Part shown: positions 24,213 through 32,244 of the stretch, one piece after another
How positions within the stretch are numbered: the first letter of the stretch is position 1
Layout: each line of letters begins with the position of its first letter
Assembly: GCA_038326615.1 (NCBI GenBank)
Contig: JBBQKF010000018.1
Coordinates: forward strand, 1-39,736
Direction of reading: 5' to 3'
From: JBBQKF01 sp038326615
Lineage (GTDB): Bacteria; Bacillota; Clostridia; Saccharofermentanales; UBA5734
Length of the DNA stretch: 39,736 nt
Translations under genes and position numbers: made by a program
Notes under the pieces: model-generated
The model's database searches: none
Told to the model about the DNA's origin: nothing
What the model saw: only the letters and a program-made list of their open reading frames with translations

Positions 24213-25772
24213 ATGGGAAATTACAAAATGCAAATTTATGTTACTATTTTATGCCTATTATGCTTGATAATCCCGTTATCAGCATGTCAGCCCACCATCA
24301 GCAAGGAAGCCTCGAGTTCCGAAGAAAGTCTTGAGAGCTCTTCTGTGGATGAATTTTCAGGATCGATATCAACTGTTTCAAAAAGTGATAGCATTACTGA
24401 CTCTAGTGGCGTATCTTCTGCTACATCAGTTAAGTCCTCCACCATAAAATCTTCAAATGTAAACTCCACCCCTGTTGTTGTCAATTCATCAAGCAGTTCT
24501 GTTAGCGAATCCAATAACAAAGATACCAGAAATTTTAATTTTAATGGACCTATTTCGAAAGAGGTTCTGAACAATTATCTTTCAAAGGCAGTTACACATA
24601 ATGGGTTTGCCGCAGATGCAGGATATGGGAATATTCCTGCTGGAGGGAATTCTGATTTTTTGGAAGATTTCCGTATGATTAAAAATATTGGCACAATGTA
24701 TATAGGTAGAGCTGCCCATGTATGGGGTTTTGCAGACGAAGAGGTTCACTATAAAGAATCAGCAAGAATAGCAAAGCGAGTTCATGATTATAACTCCAAA
24801 ATAATTTTGGAGGCTGCTGTGTTTGAAGCTGTTTATAAAGATAATGTAAACAAAATTTCAGTTCCTGCCTGGGTTTTTACAGAGTTCGGACTTCCTGTTA
24901 CAACAAGAAATTTTATATATAATGATATGTTGTATACGGATGGGCAGTTTGTAAATCAATGGGGGTCTAACGGATCTGTTCCTGATCTGACTAGGCAGGA
25001 AGCTCAGATGTGGTTTTATTATCGTTGCGCACGGTATATTGATTCCGGCTATGAAGCAATCCATTTAGGACAATTGGCAATTATGACCCGCAAAGATACT
25101 GGGAAATTAATAACGGCAGGGTTAATTGACAGAATCCGAAAATATGCGACTGCTCATGCGCGAAGAAAATGGGTTATTTTAGCAGCGCACATTTACACAA
25201 AAGCTGAAGCAACCTATCAGAAAAATGGGAAAACATACTTGCTTCTCGATTTTCATGCATTCCCACTAAGACCTAAGGATAATTTCGCAGGGAGTGTCAC
25301 CGCAAGCGATGGATATCAACCAGCCGTACTAGAGAAAAATTTTATTGATTCCATTTATGGCAGAAGTGCTGGAGGTATCAATCCATCAGGCTGGGAAACC
25401 GATTACAACCCATTCCTTTGTGAATTTGATAATTCCGGTAAGGACGACTCAGTAAAAGATCAAAACCTTGGAAGATTCTGGCCTTGGGGATATGATGAAA
25501 TTACTTGGTTTACTAAACAGCCTCCAAATAGGAGATCTGAGATTCTAATTAACTTTTATGCATGGATTAAAACGAATTACAAGTATGGAAATATGCAGAT
25601 GCCCACGCGGGTCCCTCTTGCCATGCCTTTTACCGTCTATTTTGAATCTAAAGAATTCGGTACAACCCCATTTTCTAATATTCATTATTTTAAGGCGAAT
25701 ACACAATCGGCTACGAGTCTTGTTTCTTTCAATCTTGAAAGAACAATTAAAAACTTATGGAAAAACCCTTAG
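24213..25772 (+). CDS. lipoprotein of unknown function, possible glycosidase
   Basis: Exported lipoprotein of 519 residues: signal peptide with lipobox LSAC (Cys25) and a Ser/Thr-rich linker to about residue 105. A compact domain of about 410 residues is rich in aromatic residues. I do not recognise the family. Strand-like segments alternate with helices (TMYIGRAAHVWGF, KIILEAAVFEAV, YEAIHLGQLAI, KWVILAAHIYT, TYLLLDFHAFP, NPFLCEFDNSG, GYDEITWFTKQP), in the manner of a TIM-barrel hydrolase. Acidic residues at the ends of such strands (E in EAAVFEA, D in LLDFHAF, E/D in CEFDN) could be catalytic. Starts at the ATG 24213, four bases after GGAGG. Between a binding-protein gene and a beta-mannosidase gene. 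Confidence 0.7.
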   Translation: MGNYKMQIYVTILCLLCLIIPLSACQPTISKEASSSEESLESSSVDEFSGSISTVSKSDSITDSSGVSSATSVKSSTIKSSNVNSTPVVVNSSSSSVSESNNKDTRNFNFNGPISKEVLNNYLSKAVTHNGFAADAGYGNIPAGGNSDFLEDFRMIKNIGTMYIGRAAHVWGFADEEVHYKESARIAKRVHDYNSKIILEAAVFEAVYKDNVNKISVPAWVFTEFGLPVTTRNFIYNDMLYTDGQFVNQWGSNGSVPDLTRQEAQMWFYYRCARYIDSGYEAIHLGQLAIMTRKDTGKLITAGLIDRIRKYATAHARRKWVILAAHIYTKAEATYQKNGKTYLLLDFHAFPLRPKDNFAGSVTASDGYQPAVLEKNFIDSIYGRSAGGINPSGWETDYNPFLCEFDNSGKDDSVKDQNLGRFWPWGYDEITWFTKQPPNRRSEILINFYAWIKTNYKYGNMQMPTRVPLAMPFTVYFESKEFGTTPFSNIHYFKANTQSATSLVSFNLERTIKNLWKNP

Positions 25773-25877
25773 TACCTTGTAACAGCTGAATATTATATAT
25801 GATGTAACAACGCACTAGAAGTAAAGAGGATTAATCAAATAATTTTGCTAAATATAATAGAACTGGATGGTATATAG

Positions 25878-28415
25878 ATGAAATCACTTTCATTAAACGG
25901 GAACTGGAAAATACGATGGACCGACGGACAACGCGGCGGCGCTCCCCACTATAATAAAGAGCCTGGGCAGCTTATAGATGCCGACTTGTTGGGAATGGAG
26001 AAACAAATTTCCAATTTGTTTGATGAAGTCAAATGGATTGACGCTATTGTTCCCGGAGAAGTTCATCTTGATCTTTGGCGGGCTGGTATCATTGAAGATC
26101 CTTACATTAAGGCGAATGTATTGAAATGCAGATGGGTTGAAGAGTTCATGTGGTATTATCGACGCGAGTTTGATGCACCTCATGCCACTAGCCCTCTATA
26201 CTCAGTTTTGAAGTTTGAAGGACTGGATTATGGTGCGATTGTATATTTGAACGGCGAGGAAATAGCGCGTCACGAAAATGCTTTCTACCCATTGATTGTA
26301 GATGTTTCAGGAAAAATTAGAGATAAATCAAATGTTTTAGTCGTTCGGCTGGAAAGCGGACTTTATTCTATTGCAGAGAAAAAGGTCACACCACTATATA
26401 CTGCCACTATGGGTGTTGACAATCTTTTGCACAAAAGGATGTGGATGCGAAAACCTCAGTTCTCAACCTCTTGGGATTGGTCTCCACGACTGCTGAATGT
26501 CGGTATTTTTAAAGATGTTTCTCTTCTTTCATCTGACATTGGGATTGTTGAACAATGCCAGGTTCGAAGTAACACTTCAAAAGACATGGAAAGCGCCACA
26601 TTGGATGTACGCCTTTTTCTAAATCAATCCTTCTCGTTAGACACCCCCTTAGCTCTCGAATTGAAAATAAATGGTATTTCATATCCTGCAAAATTAAACA
26701 GGGTGGATAAGGAATTGTCCGCATCCGTTACAATTGAAAATCCTGATTTATGGTATCCTCTCGGGCATGGCAAACAAACTCTTTATACAATTGACATGTC
26801 TTTTTATGCTGGCAATCAAATGTTTTACAAAGAAACAAAAAAGACAGGATTCCGCCGCATCGAAATAGATCAAAGTAAGCACCCGGTTGCGGGAAACTAT
26901 TTCACTCTCATGGTAAATGGGGAGAAAATCTTTGCAAAAGGGGCGAATTTCGTTCCTTGCGATATGATTATTTCCGCAATCACAAAAGAGCGTTATGACA
27001 AAATCACCGACCTCGCCCTCGAAGCGAATTTCAATGTTCTACGCGTCTGGGGTGGTGGAATCTATGAGCATGATGATTTTTATGAATTATGTGACCAAAA
27101 AGGAATCCTTGTTTGGCAGGAATTTATTTCTGCATGTGCGACACTTCCATATGATGACAAGGATTTTGCCGAAAGCATTCATAGCGAGGCAATCTATAAC
27201 ATTAGAAGATTATCCCAATATCCGAGTTTGATCGTCTGGTGTGGTAATAACGAAGTTGATGTTCATGCGGTAAAAGACTTTAAGGGTTTTGATTCTTTAC
27301 CAGAAGATACTGCATTGTACTTTGACACTTTTCCAAGGCTTGTTTCAGAGGAAGATTCCGAGAAATATTACCAGCCGACCAGCCCTTATTCATTTGATGG
27401 CTCATCTGCGTGCAATGACCAAGTTGGAGATCAGCATCCGTGGTCCGTTGGTTTTATCAATAAGGATCATCGGGATTATCGCAATATGGAATGTCGATTC
27501 GCAAATGAAGGTGGAATTTTAGGACCTACAACTCTTTCTACAATAGATAAATGCCTTTCACCACAGCAACGTCATATGCATTCTTTCGAATGGGATGTTC
27601 ATGACAACATGTTAGAAAATTGGCAAGTCGGAACTTCTTCGGACGAAAACGTGAAATTTTGGCTATCGATCAATCCTCGGAGTTTATCTCTGGAAGAGGC
27701 AGTTTTTGCGGGCGGATTCGTGCAAAGTGAAGGATTGACTTCTTATATTGACAGTTTCAGATCGAAAAAATTCACTTGTAGTGCGGCTATATTCTGGATG
27801 TACAATGATTGCTGGCCTTCAACAATAAGTTGGACGATTATTGATTATTATTTAAACAGAACACCCTCCTTTTATAGCGTCAAAAGAGCCTTTGCTCCAA
27901 TTCGCGTTTTAATTTCCAAAGATGATTCTGTATTTAAAATTATTATTAACAATGACCTTTTGAGCGAGGAATCACTAAGCTTACGTTATGGCCTGTTCAA
28001 TTGTGATGGAACGTATTTGCTAGATGAAACAAAATCAGTAATTGTCACATCAAATTCCTGTGATTCCTATGCCACGATTGAACTGGAGGCATATCCAGAT
28101 TCATCCGCAATTCCATTTGCTGTAGTGTACAATTCAAGTGAAGTCGCATTATCCCAAAACCGTTATCTTAAAGATAAATTTTACGAAATGCCGCTTGAAG
28201 AATCTTCAATAGAAGTTATCGTAAATGATAATGAAGTTATATTCCAAAGCAGTGTTTTTGTAGTCGGAGTCGGGCTTCAAATAGATGATGATGAAAACAT
28301 CAAAGATAACATGTTTGATTTATTTCCTAATATCCCATATTCAGTTAAAAAGAACAAGGGTATTTCTTTTGACGTAAAGTATACTATTAACGATTTGATA
28401 AGGAAACAAGATTAA
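25878..28415 (+). CDS. GH2 beta-mannosidase
   Basis: Retaining beta-mannosidase of glycoside hydrolase family 2, 845 residues. It has the N-terminal jelly-roll domain (LNGNWKIRW, FEGLDYGAIVYLNGEEI), an immunoglobulin-like domain, and the TIM barrel starting near GEKIFAKGANFVPCDM. WCGNNE carries the acid/base Glu459, and FANEGG holds the likely nucleophile Glu544. The surrounding sequence differs from the usual SEFG motif but keeps position and Glu. No signal peptide, so cytoplasmic. The ribosome site is weak (GGATGG about eight bases before ATG). Complements the GH38 enzyme of the other arm, so both alpha- and beta-mannosyl bonds are covered. Confidence 0.92.
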   Translation: MKSLSLNGNWKIRWTDGQRGGAPHYNKEPGQLIDADLLGMEKQISNLFDEVKWIDAIVPGEVHLDLWRAGIIEDPYIKANVLKCRWVEEFMWYYRREFDAPHATSPLYSVLKFEGLDYGAIVYLNGEEIARHENAFYPLIVDVSGKIRDKSNVLVVRLESGLYSIAEKKVTPLYTATMGVDNLLHKRMWMRKPQFSTSWDWSPRLLNVGIFKDVSLLSSDIGIVEQCQVRSNTSKDMESATLDVRLFLNQSFSLDTPLALELKINGISYPAKLNRVDKELSASVTIENPDLWYPLGHGKQTLYTIDMSFYAGNQMFYKETKKTGFRRIEIDQSKHPVAGNYFTLMVNGEKIFAKGANFVPCDMIISAITKERYDKITDLALEANFNVLRVWGGGIYEHDDFYELCDQKGILVWQEFISACATLPYDDKDFAESIHSEAIYNIRRLSQYPSLIVWCGNNEVDVHAVKDFKGFDSLPEDTALYFDTFPRLVSEEDSEKYYQPTSPYSFDGSSACNDQVGDQHPWSVGFINKDHRDYRNMECRFANEGGILGPTTLSTIDKCLSPQQRHMHSFEWDVHDNMLENWQVGTSSDENVKFWLSINPRSLSLEEAVFAGGFVQSEGLTSYIDSFRSKKFTCSAAIFWMYNDCWPSTISWTIIDYYLNRTPSFYSVKRAFAPIRVLISKDDSVFKIIINNDLLSEESLSLRYGLFNCDGTYLLDETKSVIVTSNSCDSYATIELEAYPDSSAIPFAVVYNSSEVALSQNRYLKDKFYEMPLEESSIEVIVNDNEVIFQSSVFVVGVGLQIDDDENIKDNMFDLFPNIPYSVKKNKGISFDVKYTINDLIRKQD

Positions 28416-28575
28416 TCCTAAAAGCAAATCAGTGCAGATTTTTTCTATTATTACCCCTACAATTATATCTTGCACCAAATTAATAATATAATCATGCCTT
28501 AACAATATTATTATTCAACTAGAACGAAAGAATTTATTGTATAAATAATAACAATTTTACTAAGGAGCAAGTAAA

Positions 28576-30081
28576 ATGACTAAATGGCTAAATGTACTGA
28601 AATTCAAAGCAACTGGTGATGGAATCACGGACGATTCTTGTGCCATCCAAAATGCCATCAATTCCCTTTCCAAGACGGGAGGAACGCTTTTTCTACCCGC
28701 TGGTGTTTATTTAATGAAAAAAGGTGTGACAGTTTCGATGGGAGTCAATATTGAAGGCGAGACTTACGCGACTACCGGCCCTTGGCAAAACTGGCTCGAC
28801 AGCCAGGACAAGGGAGGCCCCATATCGCAAGAGCTTTCTTTAGACGGTGCGGGAGAGGTTTGGAAAGATTTCTCACTTTTTCGTGGAACATGGATTTTAG
28901 TTGATCATGGTGCGGGAGATATTAATTCCGCTCCTACTTTCCGTATGGATGGGAGCACTTCAATCAAAAAATTAGGATTTGTTCATATGGCGCTACCTCC
29001 GATTACAACAACAATTACACCTTACCCTCCAGCAATCGGCGCTTATAGTACGAATGCTCTTTACAATACCCGAGATGGCATTACAGTAGAAGACATATCA
29101 CTAGCAAACCCTTATATCGGAATTGCTTTTATCATTGGAGATCAAATAGACAATACTTACCTTGATCAATCAGAAACCGAAGTTTCCCGTTCATTTGGCC
29201 GGCACCGCATTCACAACATCATGGGAGGTCCTTTGCATACTGGGATTTTGATTAAAGGCGTTTTAGACACAATTGATATTAATAATATACAATTCAACTA
29301 TTCCAATTATGAGTCAAATTATGTTAAACTGCGAACTCAACAAGCAACAGATGTGCATCTAATTCGTGCGGATGGAATGAATATTGCAAACCTACTCTCT
29401 TTTGGTGCATATCGAGGTATTTTCACCGAATCAGGATATAAAAGCAAAAATGTTTCGTTAAGAGCCTCCAATATTAACGTGGAGGCAGTCATCCCGCTAA
29501 GCATCCATGCAAATGGGATGTATGAAATCACAAATTCTTATTTTCTTATGGTTAATTTTTCCGGACTCAATACGAATCCATTTTCGAGAGCGGTGGAAAT
29601 TTTTTCGGATCCAGACTGCATCCACCAATCTTTCTATCTCTTTACTAATTGTGTCTTTCAAAACAGTGTTCCTTGTTCGGTTCGAGAAAATGCAGGAAAA
29701 ACTGACAATATTGATGATACAGTAATCGAAATTTCTTTTACTGCAAGTCACCATGCAAGTTTTTCTAATTGCATGTTCTGGGGTTGGGGCGCGTATAAGG
29801 GAACCACACCGGCGATAACTTATAAACACACATATGATGGGCTTCCTTCTTGCAATTTTCAAGACTGCACATTCACCAGCGAGTCATTTAACGGCGTACT
29901 GGCAAACGCCGACGGCGATGCTTGTAAAGCAGGCGAATTAGTTTTTACTAATTGTCGTTTTCCATACTCCCTGTCAATTCTCCCAAATCCGCTTATATGG
30001 TATAAATCATGTACAATCACAGCCGTTGATGGAACCCGCAAACTTCTAGACAGGATTTCACCTGATGCAAAGATTTTGTAA
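28576..30081 (+). CDS. pectate-lyase-superfamily beta-helix protein
   Basis: The 501-residue protein begins with FKATGDGITDDSCAIQNAI, followed by GGTLFLPAGVYLMKKGV. This is the standard entry of the pectate-lyase-3 / GH28-GH55-type right-handed beta-helix. The rest is rich in short strand repeats (VEDISLANPYIGIA, FTNCVFQN, FSNCMFWGW, FQDCTF, FTNCRF) that build the helix rungs. No signal peptide is seen. Catalytic residues cannot be assigned, so hydrolase, lyase or epimerase activity are all open. AAGGAG lies eight bases before the ATG. Position after the beta-mannosidase suggests action on the same imported glycan. Confidence 0.8.
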   Translation: MTKWLNVLKFKATGDGITDDSCAIQNAINSLSKTGGTLFLPAGVYLMKKGVTVSMGVNIEGETYATTGPWQNWLDSQDKGGPISQELSLDGAGEVWKDFSLFRGTWILVDHGAGDINSAPTFRMDGSTSIKKLGFVHMALPPITTTITPYPPAIGAYSTNALYNTRDGITVEDISLANPYIGIAFIIGDQIDNTYLDQSETEVSRSFGRHRIHNIMGGPLHTGILIKGVLDTIDINNIQFNYSNYESNYVKLRTQQATDVHLIRADGMNIANLLSFGAYRGIFTESGYKSKNVSLRASNINVEAVIPLSIHANGMYEITNSYFLMVNFSGLNTNPFSRAVEIFSDPDCIHQSFYLFTNCVFQNSVPCSVRENAGKTDNIDDTVIEISFTASHHASFSNCMFWGWGAYKGTTPAITYKHTYDGLPSCNFQDCTFTSESFNGVLANADGDACKAGELVFTNCRFPYSLSILPNPLIWYKSCTITAVDGTRKLLDRISPDAKIL

Positions 30082-30430
30082 ATTTCTTATATAAGAATTT
30101 CTTATATAAAAATTTCTTATATAAAATTTCTGTTTAATGTTCACGTTTAAGGTTCTTGTTTAAAGTTCTTGTTTAATTTTTCTGTTTAAAGGTTTCTGTT
30201 TAAAGTTCTTGTTTAAAGTTCTTGTTTAAAGTTCTTGTTTAAAGTTCTCGTTTAAAGTTCTTGTTTAAAGTTCTTGTTTAAAGTTCTTGTTTAAAGTTCT
30301 TGTTTAAAGTTCCTGTTTAAAGTTCCTGTTTAATTTTCCTGTTTAATTTTCCTGTTTAAAGTTCCTGTTTAATTTTCCTGTTTAATTTTCCTGTTTAATT
30401 TTCTATATAAAGGCTCTGTTTAAAGTTTTA
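30082..30430. repeat. 13-bp minisatellite array
   Basis: About 21 tandem copies of a 13-bp unit, typically GTTCTTGTTTAAA, run from about 30128 to 30405. They are led by three 14-15-bp copies around AATTTCTTATATAA (30082-30127) and trail off into degenerate units. Variants cluster: TTCTT copies lie to the left, TTCCT copies to the right, and GTTTAAA alternates with GTTTAAT in the second half. The pattern fits stepwise duplication. It starts directly after the stop of the beta-helix gene and holds no gene. Confidence 0.92.
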
Positions 30431-30858
30431 ATTGTTATAAACGACAGAAAGTGATATATATATGAATCGAGTTCTAAAAAATTTCCTTCTTCCTTGTTTT
30501 ATTTGTTTTACAGTTCTATTGATTCTGGACACAGTTGATATGCAGCAAATTCATTTTGGACACTCCAATTAATAAATGTTTAATTGAAAACAACCTACAT
30601 GAAACTTTGCAAGCAAACAATGGAATCTGGTTTCTCGAAAGCAAGCTTTCTTCGGGAGGAGCACTTAACATTAGGTAACCTGCAAATATTTTAAAAATGA
30701 CAGTACGTCAACATATTTTTAAATTGGGTTAGAAACATATTTAAAATTAATTGTTAACGATGCTTGGGGTGAACTGAAAAAGTGACTACCCAAGAATCGC
30801 TGATATAAATGGTTTCGAGTTTTCGAAATTACTATAATTATTAAAAGGAGAATACTAG
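30431..30858. other. intergenic region before the URO-D gene
   Basis: No gene with a ribosome site is seen. A 36-codon hydrophobic frame at 30462-30572 lacks a convincing ribosome site. A small hairpin GAAAGC-AA-GCTTTC lies near 30638-30651. The promoter of the following gene is probably here but was not identified. Confidence 0.45.
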
Positions 30859-31815
30859 ATGACCAGACGCGAAAATTTTATTAAAGCATTGACTTTGGAG
30901 AAAATGACCGGAAGAGTGCCACATTTTGAGCTTGTCTTCTTTCTGACAATGGAGGTTTTAGGCAAAGTTCACCCTTTGCACAGAGCATATTACCAATGGA
31001 ACCAAATGAGTGTAAAGGAACGAGAATTGCAGTTGAAGGATATGGCTACTTGCTATATTGATATTGCAAAAAAATATGACCATAGTGCCATTTTTGTCCA
31101 CCCTAATCCCAGTGACTTTGAAAACACAGTGCGTCTTTTAGAAATCATCAGAGAAAAAACGGGAAATGAATATTATCTTATGATGCACGGTGACCCTACC
31201 TTTGCAATTCCTGACGGACATAATATGGAAGAGATTGCTGCATCATTTTATGAAGAGCCAGAAACGAAAGTTGAAGAGGCTAGAATAAATGTGCAGAATA
31301 GTACTGCGTTTGCAGAAAAAATGGCTAAACACAAAGGTTTGCTTGACGGCTTTGCCCTTTGCTCTGATTATTGCTTTAATGTGAATCCTTTTTTTAGTCC
31401 AGGCATGTTTTCTGAGTTTGTTACACCATTTTTATCCAAAATCATAAGTGAATACCGGGCGATGGGATTTTATTCAATAAAGCATACTGACGGCAATATT
31501 ATGCCGATTGTTGACCAGATAGTTGAATGCCATCCGGACGCGCTTCACTCAATTGATCCACAGGGAGGCGTTTCACTCTCTGAAATGAAACGTCTTTACG
31601 GAGATAAACTCTGCCTGATAGGTAATGTGAATTGCGGTCTTTTGCAGACCGGTACAGATGAAGAATGCGAAATAGATGTAATCCGTTCTTTAAATGAAGG
31701 AATGATTGATGGGAAGGGATATATATTCTCCACCTCAAACTGTGTCTATACAGGTCTGCCACTCGAAAGATATGAACTTATGAATAGAATCTGGACTGAA
31801 AAGGGTATATATTGA
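30859..31815 (+). CDS. URO-D family protein, methyltransferase-like
   Basis: The 318-residue protein is of the uroporphyrinogen decarboxylase superfamily. It includes the HemE decarboxylase and the MtaA/CmuA-type enzymes that move methyl groups from corrinoid proteins. It carries MTRRENFIKALTLEKMTGRVP at the start (read as two adjoining parts), KHTDGNIMPIVDQI, ALHSIDPQGGVSL and KLCLIGNVNCGLL. The His-x-Cys zinc motif of MtaA-type enzymes reads His-x-Asp here. It is not HemE itself and there is no haem gene nearby, so the substrate is unknown. AAAGGAG is eight bases before ATG. Next to a glycan locus, removal of a methyl group from a methylated sugar or aromatic is conceivable but untested. 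Confidence 0.8.
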   Translation: MTRRENFIKALTLEKMTGRVPHFELVFFLTMEVLGKVHPLHRAYYQWNQMSVKERELQLKDMATCYIDIAKKYDHSAIFVHPNPSDFENTVRLLEIIREKTGNEYYLMMHGDPTFAIPDGHNMEEIAASFYEEPETKVEEARINVQNSTAFAEKMAKHKGLLDGFALCSDYCFNVNPFFSPGMFSEFVTPFLSKIISEYRAMGFYSIKHTDGNIMPIVDQIVECHPDALHSIDPQGGVSLSEMKRLYGDKLCLIGNVNCGLLQTGTDEECEIDVIRSLNEGMIDGKGYIFSTSNCVYTGLPLERYELMNRIWTEKGIY

Positions 31816-31828
31816 TTTTCGCAATAGC

Positions 31829-31837
31829 AAGGAGGGG
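31829..31837 (+). other. orphan ribosome-binding-like site
   Basis: AAGGAGGGG lies 14 bp after the URO-D stop, but no start codon or open frame follows. It may mark a deleted downstream partner gene. Confidence 0.25.
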
Positions 31838-31955
31838 ACATCACGCAGATATTTTTCGGCTTTCTTTTTTCATGAATTTAAGCAGGTATTACAGAAAAAA
31901 ATTAAAACCATAATTATTACAACTGAGAAAGATAAAATGGAAAAAGATTATAAGC

Positions 31956-31986
31956 TAGAAATGCAATTTAGTTAGAAATGCAATTT
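31956..31986. repeat. short direct repeat before the SRP RNA promoter
   Basis: TAGAAATGCAATTT occurs at 31956-31969 and 31973-31986, 33 bp before the extended -10 of the SRP RNA promoter. Probably a simple duplication. Confidence 0.5.
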
Positions 31987-32018
31987 TCTGATTTCCACTA
32001 CCCAACCTTAATGTTCTA

Positions 32019-32027
32019 TGATATAAT
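32019..32027 (+). promoter_or_regulatory. extended -10 promoter of the SRP RNA
   Basis: TG-A-TATAAT forms an extended -10 element with no clear -35, as expected for this type. Transcription would begin near 32034, about 27 nt before the SRP RNA stem. Confidence 0.55.
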
Positions 32028-32060
32028 TCTATAGCAGTAAAAGGACGCCATGTCTTTTCT

Positions 32061-32174
32061 CTAGCCGGCCGTTGGTCCTGTGCGATGTGGCCCGTGAAAA
32101 CCCGTCAGGTCCGGAAGGAAGCAGCGGTAAACGGTAAACCATATGCGCCGCAGGGAAGCCTGCGACCGGCTATA
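32061..32174 (+). ncRNA. ffs: signal recognition particle RNA, small type
   Basis: RNA component of the signal recognition particle. The conserved Ffh-binding region GTCAGGTCCGGAAGGAAGCA with the following GCGGTAA lies at 32104-32130, and GTCCTGTGCGATG-type sequence precedes it. Outer strands TAGCCGG (32062-32068) and CCGGCTA (32166-32172) close a hairpin of about 110 nt, so it is the short form without an Alu domain. Pairing continues outward into TTTTCTC / GAGAAGA, and a T run at 32188-32197 may terminate or process it. Placed just before dnaX, a common order in Clostridia and Bacilli. Exact ends are estimates. Confidence 0.95.
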
Positions 32175-32244
32175 GAGAAGATAAGGTTCTTTTTTTATAT
32201 TGCATAAGTTGCTCGACTGCACTTTTAAAAAGGAGAACACCTTT

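Noticed and set aside
25779..25810. Direct repeat TGTAACA as an AraC-type operator before the beta-mannosidase
   Set aside because: Spacing of 25 bp and lack of the same motif before the other genes of the cluster make it unconvincing.
30082..30430. CRISPR array
   Set aside because: Units are 13 bp with no unique spacers and no cas genes nearby; it is a minisatellite.
30462..30572. 36-codon hydrophobic peptide MNRVLKNFLLPC...
   Set aside because: No convincing ribosome site, no partner gene or antisense RNA seen; chance frame is likely.
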